39,216 bases of DNA from Paraeggerthella hongkongensis (GTDB lineage Bacteria; Actinomycetota; Coriobacteriia; Coriobacteriales; Eggerthellaceae): contig NZ_PPTQ01000022.1 of NCBI RefSeq assembly GCF_003340345.1, forward strand, positions 1 to 39,216. Direction: 5' to 3'. Each line of letters opens with the position of its first letter. Within the stretch, counting starts at the first letter, position 1. The translations under genes and the position numbers were made by a program. Shown here piece by piece: positions 24,843 to 33,346 of this stretch. Under the pieces are notes generated by a model that was not told the DNA's origin, made no database searches, and was given only the letters and a program-made list of their open reading frames with translations.

Positions 24843-25991
24843 ATGATAGTGCTTGACGAGCCGTATGCATCAGAACCGCTGCTTGCGTGGATGGAGTCTT
24901 CGCAGCATCCCGTGCTCGACAACGAATTCGCGCGCACGACAGCCGCGGGCCGTGCGTTGAACCTGGTGTCGGCAGACGAAGCCGTGCGCCGTATCGATGC
25001 AGGCGAGCGCGTGTACACCAATTCCGAAAACGCCTTGGCGTGGATCGTCGAGAACGCGCATAACGAAAGCCTGTCGCGCGCTATCGGGCTGTTCAAGGAC
25101 AAAGCCGCTATGCGGCAGGTTCTGGCTGCCCTCGACCCTGATCTGTTCTTCAAAACCTGCTCGGTTGACGAGCTGTTCAAGCTGGACTTCTCGAAGCTGG
25201 AAGCGCCGTTCGTGCTGAAGCCGTCCGTCGGATTCTGCAGCATGGGCGTGTACGCCATCCAAGATCGCGAAGACTGGGAGCGCGCGCTTGCCGACATTCA
25301 GCGCAACGCGTCCACCTGGCACGACATGTACCCCGAAAGCGTCATCGGGTCCGGATCGTTCATCTTGGAGGGCTACATCGAGGGGACCGAGTACGCGCTC
25401 GACGCGTACTTCGACGCCACCGGCGCGGCGCATATCCTCAACGTCTTGCGCCACGACTTCGTTTCAGCCGAGGATACGTCCGACCGCATGTACGTGACGA
25501 GCGCGCCTATCGTGCGCGAAACGTCCGCGCTGTTCACGCAATGGCTTGACCGCGTGAACGCGCTTGTGGGAGCGCGCAATTTCCCCGTGCATGTAGAGGT
25601 GCGCGTTCTCGACGGGCACGTGTGCCCCATCGAGTTCAACCCGCTTCGTTTCGCGGGTTTGGGCGGCACCGACGTCAGCTGGCACGGCTACGGGTATCGC
25701 ACGTACGAGGCGTTCCTGGAAGATGAGCGCCCTGATTTCGATCGCGCGTTCGAGGGCAAGGGCGACAAAGTGTACACGATGTCGCTGCTCAATCCGCCGG
25801 CCGACGCTACAGGGGACGAGCGGTTCGACTACGATGCGTTCCTCAGCCGTTTCTCCCATGTGCTCGAGATGCGGCCGTTCGACGTTCGGCGCGTGGGCAA
25901 TTACGGCTTCCTGTTCTTGGAAACGGATGCGGAATCGGCCAACGAGCTCGACTTCCTCATGCACTCCGACCTCAAGGAATTCCTCCGCTAG
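24843..25991 (+). CDS. ATP-grasp domain protein of unknown substrate
   Basis: The protein has 382 residues. Motifs of the ATP-grasp ligase fold are visible: an ATP-binding lysine in FVLKPSVGFCSMGVY, the GSFILEGYIEGTEYALD strand pair with acidic residues, and the metal-binding end VHVEVRVLDGHVCPIEFNPLR. ATP-grasp enzymes join a carboxylate to an amine or thiol through an acyl-phosphate. The N-terminal ~90 residues and the C-terminal ~80 are not from a named family I recognise. The ribosome binding site AAGGAGG is ideal for ATG 24843. A perfect 7-bp inverted repeat (25982-25998) has the stop codon TAG as its loop. The next gene starts 29 bases on, so the pair is likely one operon. Confidence 0.8.
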   Translation: MIVLDEPYASEPLLAWMESSQHPVLDNEFARTTAAGRALNLVSADEAVRRIDAGERVYTNSENALAWIVENAHNESLSRAIGLFKDKAAMRQVLAALDPDLFFKTCSVDELFKLDFSKLEAPFVLKPSVGFCSMGVYAIQDREDWERALADIQRNASTWHDMYPESVIGSGSFILEGYIEGTEYALDAYFDATGAAHILNVLRHDFVSAEDTSDRMYVTSAPIVRETSALFTQWLDRVNALVGARNFPVHVEVRVLDGHVCPIEFNPLRFAGLGGTDVSWHGYGYRTYEAFLEDERPDFDRAFEGKGDKVYTMSLLNPPADATGDERFDYDAFLSRFSHVLEMRPFDVRRVGNYGFLFLETDAESANELDFLMHSDLKEFLR

Positions 25992-26020
25992 GCGGAGGCG
26001 TTCGGGGCGCGAGCAAGGCT

Positions 26021-27223
26021 GTGAAGCTCAACATCAGAAACCTGCTCATCGGGCTTGTTATCGTCATCGTGCTTGCGGTGGTGCTTTTGCGCGGCGATCA
26101 GCTGGTCGAGCTGGTGGAAACCATCAAGAAGGGCGCGGCCATCCCGTTGATCGCTGCGCTGTGCACCCAGCTGGGAAAGTACTTCGCGCAGAGCTTCGCG
26201 TATTCGTATGCGTTCGAAGCGGTTGACGAGCGCATGGATCCGCGCTCGACGCTGCCTTTGGTGTTCGGGACGTTTTTCATGAACACGATCGCGCCGTCGC
26301 TCAACCTGGCCGGCACTACGCTGGTGGTGGACGATGCGCGCCAGCGCGGCATTGCCCCGGGCAAGGCAACCAGCGCGGCGCTGCTCATGCAGATCACCAT
26401 CGATTCGGGATTCGCCACCATCATGCTGATAGGCTTCGCCATATTGGCCGCCACGGTGGGCTTGTCGCCCCTGTGGTTCCTGCTCGGGCTGCTTGTCATC
26501 GCGCTGGTGGGGGCCATGATCACCATCTTGGTACTGGGCCGCAAGCGTCCGGCGCTCGTGCTGCGCGTGCTGCGGCCCATCGAACGGTTGGTCAACCGCA
26601 TTCTCGCCCGCTTCAAGAAAGGGCCGCTCGACCCGTGGGTGGAGCGTACGGTGTGCTCGTTTTCCGACGCAGCGGGCCTTATCGCGCACAATCCCAAGAC
26701 CACGGCGAAATCCTTCGGGTGCTCCATTGCCGCAAGCGCGTGCGAGCTTGCCTGCTTCAGCTTGGTGGGCGTTGGGTTCGGCGTAACGGTTCCCGAAGCG
26801 CTCATCTGCGGCTATGTGGTGGCAACGCTGTTCGCTATGATCTCGATCACGCCGCAGGGCGTAGGCGTGGTGGAAGCTGCCGTGGTGGTGGCGTTCACGT
26901 CTTTCGGGGCGACTGCGGCGGCGGGGCTGTCCATTGCGCTCGTCTATCGCGGCATCGTGTTCTGGATGCCGTTCCTTATCGGTGCGATACTCATTCAAAC
27001 AACCAAGACGTTCAAGCGCGATGCCAAGCAGATGCTCAACGATCCGGATGCTGCCGGCCGCTTGTCGGGAGTGTCGGCGGTGGCGCGGCACCTTGACGAG
27101 CAGCGGGCTCCTTTGGACGTCGATCAGCCGTTGTGCGACCGTGACCACGAGCAAGCGGCCGTTCCCCGTGCTTCGGCGGCTCCGCGCGATGCGAAGCCTC
27201 CGAAAGCGCCGCGGGACTCGTAA
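26021..27223 (+). CDS. Membrane protein of the LPG-synthase TM / UPF0104 family
   Basis: This 400-residue polytopic protein has about seven or eight membrane spans. The segment LFAMISITPQGVGVVEAAVVVAF matches the conserved PxGxGxxEA region of the family, which includes the flippase half of MprF and YbhN-like proteins. Such proteins move or modify lipids, for example aminoacyl-phosphatidylglycerol. The aminoacyl-transferase half of MprF is absent. After the last span comes a soluble tail of about 60 residues rich in Asp, Arg and Pro. The start is GTG 26021 with only a weak ribosome binding site, so coupling to the preceding ATP-grasp gene is plausible. The transported lipid is unknown. Confidence 0.8.
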   Translation: MKLNIRNLLIGLVIVIVLAVVLLRGDQLVELVETIKKGAAIPLIAALCTQLGKYFAQSFAYSYAFEAVDERMDPRSTLPLVFGTFFMNTIAPSLNLAGTTLVVDDARQRGIAPGKATSAALLMQITIDSGFATIMLIGFAILAATVGLSPLWFLLGLLVIALVGAMITILVLGRKRPALVLRVLRPIERLVNRILARFKKGPLDPWVERTVCSFSDAAGLIAHNPKTTAKSFGCSIAASACELACFSLVGVGFGVTVPEALICGYVVATLFAMISITPQGVGVVEAAVVVAFTSFGATAAAGLSIALVYRGIVFWMPFLIGAILIQTTKTFKRDAKQMLNDPDAAGRLSGVSAVARHLDEQRAPLDVDQPLCDRDHEQAAVPRASAAPRDAKPPKAPRDS

Positions 27224-27364
27224 GGGCCTGCCGCCAACCCAAAGCTTCCTGCCGTCTCGGCGCGTTCGCAAGTTCGTCGGCCGCAGCTCCGCTTCATGAC
27301 TTAGAATGTTCTGAAACGTACGCATAGGTGTGGGGTGGTTGTGCGCGATTCAGAGGGGGAGCGG

Positions 27365-28843
27365 ATGAGTGCGAAAAAGACGCTGAGGCAGGCTGCTGCG
27401 CTTGCTCTTGCGGGAATGCTGACCTTGGCGGGTTGCTCGGGCCCGGGCGCGGCTGCGTCGGGCAAAGACGCTTCTTCGCTGCTCGATCCTGCCGACCCCG
27501 TGCAGATCGAGCTGTGGACGTACTACAACGGAACCCAGCAGCAGGCGTTCGAATCGCTTGTCGACGAGTTCAACGCGACCCAGGGCAAAAGCGTGGGCGT
27601 GGTGGTTACCAGTTCCAGCCAGGGCGGCGTAAACGATTTGGCCGCAGCGGTGACCGGGTCGGCGCAGGAGCTTGTCGGGTATGCCGATATGCCCGACGCG
27701 TTCCTTTCGTATCCCGATACGGCTTCGCTTGTCGATAGCTTCGGGCGCGTGGCCGATCTTTCCGGATACCTGACCGACGAGCAGAAGGATCGGTACGTCG
27801 AGGCGTTTTTGGCCGAAGGGGATCTGGACGGCACGGGTTCTCTGAAGGTGTTTCCCGTGGCGAAATCAACCGAGACGTTTCAGATGAATCTGACCGATTG
27901 GCGGGTGTTCGCCGATGCAACGGGCAGCACGCTCGACGAGCTTGCCACCGTCGAGGGGATCGTGACGGTGTCGCAGCGCTATTACGAATGGACCGATGCG
28001 CAAACCCCGGACGTGCCGAACGACGGACGTGCGTTCTTCGGCCGAGATGCTTTGACGAATTACCTGGTCACCGGTGCGAAGCAGTTGGGTCACGAAGTGC
28101 TTTCCGTTCGTGACGGACGCATCGAGCTCGATCTTGATCGCGCTACGATGAAGGCGTTGTGGGACAACTACTACGTGCCCATGGTGCAGGGTTGGTTCTC
28201 TTCCGAAGGCAAGTTCCGCTCAGACGCCGTCAAGACCGGCGACCTGCTCAGTTACGTGGGGTCGTCCTCGTCGGTCGTGTATTTTCCCCAGACCGTGACG
28301 GTTGACGATCAGACCAGCTATCCCATCGAGGTGATAGCCTTGCCTGCTCCCACGTTCGAAAACGGCGTTCCGTGCGCCCCTCAGCAGGGTGCGGGCTTCG
28401 TGGTGACGAAGGCCGACGAGCGTACGGAGTGCGCGTGCGTCGAGTTTCTCACCTGGTTCACGGCCAAGGAGCAGAATGCCGGGTTCGCCGTGAAAGCGGG
28501 GTATCTGCCCGTGACCAAAGAGGCGATCGAGCCGGAGTTTTTGAAGGACGTCGCTCTGTCGCTGGGGGATTCTTCCCGCAACTACGCTGAGACCCTGCCC
28601 GCTGCGCTCGAGACCATGGACGCGGGGCTGTACCGGACGTTCCCGACTCCGAAGGGCAACGAAGCTCGTTCGGTGCTGGGCAAATCGCTGTTCGACCGGG
28701 CAGCGCAGGATCGGGCCGCCGTGCGCGCCCAGATCGAGGCGGGCGCCGATCCCGCCCAGGCCGTCGCCGCGTTTTTGGACGAATCGGTTTTCGACGCTTG
28801 GCTGGCTGATTTGAAGATGCAATTGGAAGCCGTCGTGGCATAG
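27365..28843 (+). CDS. Extracellular solute-binding lipoprotein (family 1-like)
   Basis: The signal peptide ends in a lipobox LTLAGC with the lipidated cysteine at residue 24, so the mature protein is anchored outside the membrane. The body resembles ABC sugar-binding proteins: VQIELWTYYNGTQQQAFESLVDEFNA, then a VFPVAKSTETFQMNLT hinge and the TFENGVPCAPQQGAGFVV and CVEFLTWFTAKEQN region. It has 492 residues. ATG 27365 is preferred because GGGGGAG stands just upstream and the signal peptide then has normal length. No permease or ATPase gene is beside it. Instead a membrane c-di-GMP protein follows after 41 bases, so it may serve as a ligand-presenting sensor. Ligand unknown. Confidence 0.88.
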   Translation: MSAKKTLRQAAALALAGMLTLAGCSGPGAAASGKDASSLLDPADPVQIELWTYYNGTQQQAFESLVDEFNATQGKSVGVVVTSSSQGGVNDLAAAVTGSAQELVGYADMPDAFLSYPDTASLVDSFGRVADLSGYLTDEQKDRYVEAFLAEGDLDGTGSLKVFPVAKSTETFQMNLTDWRVFADATGSTLDELATVEGIVTVSQRYYEWTDAQTPDVPNDGRAFFGRDALTNYLVTGAKQLGHEVLSVRDGRIELDLDRATMKALWDNYYVPMVQGWFSSEGKFRSDAVKTGDLLSYVGSSSSVVYFPQTVTVDDQTSYPIEVIALPAPTFENGVPCAPQQGAGFVVTKADERTECACVEFLTWFTAKEQNAGFAVKAGYLPVTKEAIEPEFLKDVALSLGDSSRNYAETLPAALETMDAGLYRTFPTPKGNEARSVLGKSLFDRAAQDRAAVRAQIEAGADPAQAVAAFLDESVFDAWLADLKMQLEAVVA

Positions 28844-28858
28844 CGCCCGAGGGTGAGG

Positions 28859-28888
28859 ATGTTGAAGGATAGAGCTACGAGGGCATGA
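28859..28888 (+). CDS. Possible 9-codon leader ORF overlapping the next gene
   Basis: The frame ATG 28859 to TGA 28886-28888 encodes MLKDRATRA. GAGGGTGAGG stands directly upstream (28849-28858 region) as a strong ribosome binding site, whereas the big downstream gene has none at proper spacing. Its TGA overlaps the ATG of that gene in an ATGA arrangement, which would let ribosomes restart. The peptide itself may have no role. This is inference from arrangement. Confidence 0.4.
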   Translation: MLKDRATRA

Positions 28889-31800
28889 CGCTGGGCATGA
28901 AACAGGTGAAGGGCGCGCGGAAGGGCTTGACGTTCAAGGCCCTTGTCGCGCTGCCTTTCTGCATCGTGCTTATTTTGCAGGGCGTCATGAGCGCTGCGAT
29001 TCTGTCCGGGAGTCGCGTGTTCGTCCAGATGGACGACGCTGCGTACGATCTGTTCTCGGAGCGCGTGGCCAGTCGGGCAAGCTACCTCGAAGGCGATATG
29101 GTCCTTCGCTGGTCGGACTTCGGCTCGACGCCCGACGTTGTGGCCGATCGTGTTGACGAGGTGCTGGCACAGCGCGGAGCTTCGGTGTCCGATATCGTTC
29201 CGGGTTCGGACGTGGCCTTGTCCATTATCGATGCGATGGCCGACGATCTGGTGTCTTTCATCCGGCACAACGAGGTGAGCGGCGCCTACTTCGTGCTGGC
29301 GAACGGCGGGGCGGAGGGAGAGGCCGCCGATGCTCGCACGGCGCTCTACATTCGCGATTCGAACCCGAAGGTCAACGCCGAAGGCGGATCGGACCTCATG
29401 GTTGCATCGTGTCCGATCAGCGTGGGGCGCACTATGGAGATAGCCCTGGACAGCCAGTGGTCGGCAACGTTTCCGCTGGCTGCCGAAGGCAATCAGCGCA
29501 GCGCCTTCTACTACGAGCCCCTCCGTGCCGCCCAAAAGCATCCCGATGCAGAGACAAGCGATCTGGGGTACTGGGGCCGACCGGTTGATCTTGGCTGGGC
29601 GGGCACGCCTTCGGTGACGTACAGCGTGCCGATTCGAACCGCTTCGGGGGAATTGTGCGGAGTGCTGGGCGTTGAGATACGCCTGGATCGCATCGAGTCG
29701 TTTTTTCCGTATCGCGACCTGAACGAGCGAGGCGACGGCTCGTACCTGCTCACAACCGTGCAAGCCGCCGACTCCGAGCGCAGCGCCGGCGTGGAGCCCT
29801 TGCCGGACAAACCGCGCGCGTACGAAGTGCTGGCTACAAGCGGGGCGACGCAAAGCCTGTACGTCGAAAACGGTTCCATCGAAGCTTTTCTGGACAACCA
29901 GGCTCGCATGGTGGTCGATCCGGCTTTCGATTCGGCAGACCCGGACAAGCGCGCCGTGGCATCCGCGATGGAGTTGGCACTGTACGACAGCACGTCTCCG
30001 TTCGCCTCCGATCGATGGGTGCTTGTGGGGATTGCTCCCGAAGAAGGGCTGTTCTCGGCTTCGCATGCGCTTTCCGAAAGCTTGTTCCGGTCGTTTCTCG
30101 TTGCCTTCGTCGTGGGCCTAATCGTGGCCGTGCTGGTGGCGTGGTTGTCGTCATCGCGTTTGCGCAACCTTATGAAAGAGGTTCGCGCAACCGGTCCTGA
30201 AGAGCCCATTTCGTTCACGCCTACCGGCATTGTCGAGGTGGACGAACTTTCCGACGCGATCGAGTCGTTGGGAACCCAGGTTGCCTCGGCGTCTTCGCGC
30301 CTGTCCCAGATACTGCAGCTTTCCGATCGCAGCATCGGCGCGTTCGAGTACAACGCCATCCTGGAAACGGTCAGCTATACCGAGGGGTTGTTCTCTACGC
30401 TGTCCATCTTGGAGTGCCCCGAAGCGACGCGCTTCTGCGTGGGGCGCGCGGGTTCGGGCACTATGTCGGCGGATGATTTCGATCGGTTCATGGATTGGTA
30501 CCGCGTGCGCGTCGAGCGCGAGGGGGACGATCGCTACCTGTTCTTCGACGAGCGCGGCACCACGTGGGTGCGCTTGGTCGTTTTGATGGACGAGGATCGC
30601 GGCGTGATGTACGGGCTGGTGGAAGACGTGACGCACGAGATTCGAACGCGCCGCCGCTTGGAGCATGAACGCGATCACGACATTCTGACCGGGCTGCTGA
30701 ACCGCCGCGCGTTCGAGCAGCAGGTGACTGAGCTTTTGCGGGGCCGCAAGAGGCTTGGAGCCATGCTCATGCTCGACTTGGACAACCTCAAGTTCGTCAA
30801 CGACACGTACGGGCACGATTGGGGCGACCAGTACATCAAGGCAGCTGCGCGCGCTGTGGAGTCGGTGTTCGGCAACAAGGGCCCTTGCTCGCGCGTGTCC
30901 GGCGACGAGTTCCTGGCGTTCGTCGACGTCTGCTCGGACCGAGCCGATGTCGAAGCGCTGTTCGCCGACCTGTGCCGTGCGTTCGACGAGAGCGTGCTGG
31001 TTGCTCCTGACGGGAAGGCGCTTAAAGTGCGCGCCTCCATGGGCGCTGCGTTCTGCCCCGATGACGCCACTGCCTACGCGCGCCTTCGCGAGTACGCCGA
31101 CTTCGCCATGTACCTGGCGAAGAACAGCCGAAAAGGCGAGCTGTTCACGTTCGATCGCGCCAGCTACGACGAGAAGTCGTTCATCGTGAACACCGGCGAG
31201 GACTTGAACCGCCTGTTCGACGAGCAGCTTGTGGATTACCATTTCCAGCCGATCGTGGATGCTCGGGCCGGCGAGGTCATTGCCTTCGAGGCGCTTATGC
31301 GCCCCCAGCTGGAGTCCATTTCCACGCCGGATCGCGTGTTGGCGCTGGCGCGTTCGCAGTCGAAGCTTCACCATGTCGAGCGCATGACGTTTCTGGGAGC
31401 TTTGGATGCGTTCTCGCAGCGCTACGTAGGTCAAGGGTCTTTGCTGTTCGTGAACAGCATCGCCACGCAGCGCCTGTCCTCTGAAGACGAGCTGTTCTTG
31501 ATCGAACGTTACGGCGGCATGCTCAGGCACCTGGTCATCGAAATCATCGAAAGCGATTACAGTCGCGAAATGGCCGTGTACAAAGAAGCGCTGGCGCGGC
31601 GTTTGGGCGCCCGCCTTGCCGTGGACGATTTCGGCAGCGGATACAACGGGGAGACGTCCCTGCTGGACTACCACGTTGACTTCGTGAAGCTTGACGCATG
31701 CATCATTCGAGGAATCGACTGCCAGAAGGACCAGCAGGACATTGCCCGCAACCTGGTGGGATACGCTCATGACCGCGGCATTCGCGTGATTGCCGAAGGG

Positions 31801-31950
31801 GTGGAGACCGAAACGGAGCTGCGCGCCGTGCTCGATCTGGGCGTTGACTACCTGCAAGGGTACCTGATCGCGCGTCCCGAGCCGCATCCTCGTGACATTC
31901 CAGACGAGGTCAAGCGCTTCATCAGGTCGTGTTCCGAGGGCGCTCGGTAA
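28885..31950 (+). CDS. dCache-PAS-GGDEF-EAL c-di-GMP protein
   Basis: This 1021-residue membrane protein combines sensing with c-di-GMP turnover. Residues about 16-40 form the first membrane span. About 45-395 lie outside the cell, and the segment TYSVPIRTASGELCGVLGVEIRLDRI is typical of a double Cache sensor. The second span is at about 400-422, then a PAS-like region (about 470-585). The GGDEF domain starts near 592 and has SGDEF at 672-676 in place of GGDEF. The EAL domain is near 785-1015, with EAL at 802-804, DDFGSGY from 914 and EGVET. The EAL motifs look intact, so phosphodiesterase activity is likely; the cyclase half may be active or only regulatory. It follows a solute-binding lipoprotein and has no other partner. 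Confidence 0.93.
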   Translation: MTLGMKQVKGARKGLTFKALVALPFCIVLILQGVMSAAILSGSRVFVQMDDAAYDLFSERVASRASYLEGDMVLRWSDFGSTPDVVADRVDEVLAQRGASVSDIVPGSDVALSIIDAMADDLVSFIRHNEVSGAYFVLANGGAEGEAADARTALYIRDSNPKVNAEGGSDLMVASCPISVGRTMEIALDSQWSATFPLAAEGNQRSAFYYEPLRAAQKHPDAETSDLGYWGRPVDLGWAGTPSVTYSVPIRTASGELCGVLGVEIRLDRIESFFPYRDLNERGDGSYLLTTVQAADSERSAGVEPLPDKPRAYEVLATSGATQSLYVENGSIEAFLDNQARMVVDPAFDSADPDKRAVASAMELALYDSTSPFASDRWVLVGIAPEEGLFSASHALSESLFRSFLVAFVVGLIVAVLVAWLSSSRLRNLMKEVRATGPEEPISFTPTGIVEVDELSDAIESLGTQVASASSRLSQILQLSDRSIGAFEYNAILETVSYTEGLFSTLSILECPEATRFCVGRAGSGTMSADDFDRFMDWYRVRVEREGDDRYLFFDERGTTWVRLVVLMDEDRGVMYGLVEDVTHEIRTRRRLEHERDHDILTGLLNRRAFEQQVTELLRGRKRLGAMLMLDLDNLKFVNDTYGHDWGDQYIKAAARAVESVFGNKGPCSRVSGDEFLAFVDVCSDRADVEALFADLCRAFDESVLVAPDGKALKVRASMGAAFCPDDATAYARLREYADFAMYLAKNSRKGELFTFDRASYDEKSFIVNTGEDLNRLFDEQLVDYHFQPIVDARAGEVIAFEALMRPQLESISTPDRVLALARSQSKLHHVERMTFLGALDAFSQRYVGQGSLLFVNSIATQRLSSEDELFLIERYGGMLRHLVIEIIESDYSREMAVYKEALARRLGARLAVDDFGSGYNGETSLLDYHVDFVKLDACIIRGIDCQKDQQDIARNLVGYAHDRGIRVIAEGVETETELRAVLDLGVDYLQGYLIARPEPHPRDIPDEVKRFIRSCSEGAR

Positions 31951-32000
31951 GGCCGGACGGCTTCGCGGGACTGGCCGGGGATGCTTTGGCGTCGGACGGG

Positions 32001-32006
32001 TATACT
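32001..32006 (+). promoter_or_regulatory. -10 box TATACT before the thioesterase gene
   Basis: TATACT lies 52 bases before ATG 32059, with no clear -35. The leader holds a perfect 7-bp inverted repeat, GATCCGC (32024-32030) and GCGGATC (32036-32042), just before the ribosome binding site. Confidence 0.4.
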
Positions 32007-32058
32007 AGGGCTCGAACATGGTGGATCCGCGCGGAGCGGATCAGTAAGGAGGAGCCTT

Positions 32059-32484
32059 ATGGCCTTGACCGATACCCTGCATATCGAGGCGACCGATGTC
32101 TGCGAAACCCGCGTTGAAGCGGTAATGCCTATCACGCCGGACCTGTACCAGCCGCATGGCTACCTGCACGGCGGGGCGACCATCGCCTTGCTTGAAACGG
32201 TGGCGAGCATCGGAACCGAGCAGAACACCGATTTCGATAACGAGCGTCCTTTCGGCATCGACGTGCATGTGCGTCATCGCAAGAGCGGGAAGAACGGCGT
32301 GCTGCGCGGTGTGGCCGAGCTTGACCGTCAGGAGCCTTCGAGCGCGGGCGGAGTCAAGCAGTATTGGAACGTGGTTGCGTACGATGAGGACGGCGACGTG
32401 GTGTCCGACGGCGTGATCATGACGAAGATCGTGCCGCTTGCGCGTCTTGCTCAGAAGGAGCAGGAGCGCGCCGCCGCGCGCTGA
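32059..32484 (+). CDS. Hotdog-fold acyl-CoA thioesterase (PaaI-like)
   Basis: The protein has 141 residues, normal for a single hotdog domain. The signature HGG at 37-39, with E46 eight residues later (YLHGGATIALLET), is the active-site helix of the PaaI/MenI group, in which a glutamate activates water to hydrolyse acyl-CoA. FGIDVHVRHRKSG and VLRGVAELDRQ form the sheet. MenI-type hydrolysis of dihydroxynaphthoyl-CoA in menaquinone synthesis is possible but not decided by the sequence. The ribosome binding site AAGGAGGAG fixes ATG 32059. It is a single-gene unit: the tRNA gene downstream has its own promoter. Confidence 0.85.
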   Translation: MALTDTLHIEATDVCETRVEAVMPITPDLYQPHGYLHGGATIALLETVASIGTEQNTDFDNERPFGIDVHVRHRKSGKNGVLRGVAELDRQEPSSAGGVKQYWNVVAYDEDGDVVSDGVIMTKIVPLARLAQKEQERAAAR

Positions 32485-32657
32485 TGACGGGGTCTGCACC
32501 GCGATCGTGGGCTTTTCCCGTTGGGCGGCGCGCTGCCGTCGTTGTCTGAAGCGGCCGTGAGGCTGCGGGAGAGGCGGCTGAAAGCGAGTCCGAGAAACGG
32601 GCGGGAAAATTCTGACGGAAATTCGGGCCATTTTTCCTTTTGCTTTTCGATTCGTTG

Positions 32658-32666
32658 TGCTATCAT
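32658..32666 (+). promoter_or_regulatory. Extended -10 promoter of tRNA-Pro
   Basis: TGC followed by TATCAT ends 26 bases before the tRNA. A T-rich stretch (32630-32650) stands upstream without a clear -35. Confidence 0.55.
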
Positions 32667-32692
32667 ATCCGTCGCTGCTTGAAGCAGTACTT

Positions 32693-32769
32693 CGGGTTGT
32701 GGCTCAGCTTGGTAGAGCGCTGCGTTCGGGACGCAGAGGCCGCAGGTTCAAATCCTGTCAACCCGACCA
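32693..32769 (+). tRNA. tRNA-Pro (anticodon CGG)
   Basis: A full cloverleaf is visible. The acceptor arm CGGGTTG pairs with CAACCCG, the D arm is GCTC/GAGC, and the anticodon stem CTGCG/CGCAG holds the 7-base loop TTCGGGA with anticodon CGG, which reads CCG proline codons. The T arm is GCAGG/CCTGT (one G-T pair) with loop TTCAAAT. The CCA end is encoded. Length 77. A terminator follows 8 bases later. Confidence 0.97.
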
Positions 32770-32777
32770 GAACTTGC

Positions 32778-32805
32778 AGGTCAGTCGTTCGCGGCTGACC
32801 TTTTT
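32778..32805 (+). terminator. Intrinsic terminator after tRNA-Pro
   Basis: A 10-bp stem AGGTCAGTCG / CGGCTGACCT with a TTCG loop, followed by a run of five T. Confidence 0.92.
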
Positions 32806-33055
32806 GCATTTGGGGAAATGTCAACTTGGGGGAGTTGGCGAATTCGGCACCCCAGCCCCCGCGCACGGGCACGGCGCACGGGCGCGGCGTGCGTGCGGTG
32901 CGGCGGGCGTGCGGTGCCGGGGGCGGCGCAGCGCGATGCGACGCGCGCGATCGAGCCGCGGGACGGACCCGGCCTTTCGCTGCGGCGTCGCGAGAGGCCG
33001 GGTTCCCATCGAGAGGCCGTATTCGGGTAGCGCTCTTGGTGTCCGCCAAGGCCTT
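32806..33055 (+). other. GC-rich spacer without a gene
   Basis: This 250-base stretch is extremely G+C rich with short GCG/CGG repeats (32860-32960). Several frames are open, but none has a ribosome binding site or recognisable protein. I see nothing functional here. Confidence 0.6.
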
Positions 33056-33261
33056 GCGCACGAAAAACCGCTCTCGCTGGCAGGTTTTGACGGTTAGGGG
33101 TTGCCGATTTGGTCGCCCTTTTCGCCGCTGTCGGACCCGTTTTGCGTTTTGCCTGGTCATGGCTCCTAGCTGCCGAGTTGCGTTTCCCCGGGCGCCCATC
33201 CTGCCGGGCCGAACGACCTCAAACCGTCAAAACCTGCCAGCGAGGGCGGTTTTTCGCGCGC
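33056..33261 (+). repeat. Palindromic element, copy 1
   Basis: This is one of three related elements. A 46-bp left arm (33056-33101) is the inverted copy of a 46-bp right arm (33216-33261) with a few mismatches. The centre is about 114 bp and diverged from copies 2 and 3, sharing the core GCCTGGTC. Each arm contains AAAACC-TGCC and GGC-GGTTTTT, a terminator-like hairpin that points outward on both sides. The first 26 bases of the right arm are identical in all three copies. It lies between tRNA-Pro and a tyrosine kinase gene. Confidence 0.85.
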
Positions 33262-33346
33262 GGCCGATGGGGGAATGGGGCGGATCGGCGGCCCGGGGGC
33301 TTCGACGGCGTAGAACTGGGGCTGCGGGCGCGCCCCGCAACTCGGA

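Noticed and set aside
32693-33261. Integrative element inserted at the tRNA-Pro gene
   Set aside because: No integrase and no second copy of the tRNA 3' end are visible downstream; the tRNA is followed by its own terminator.
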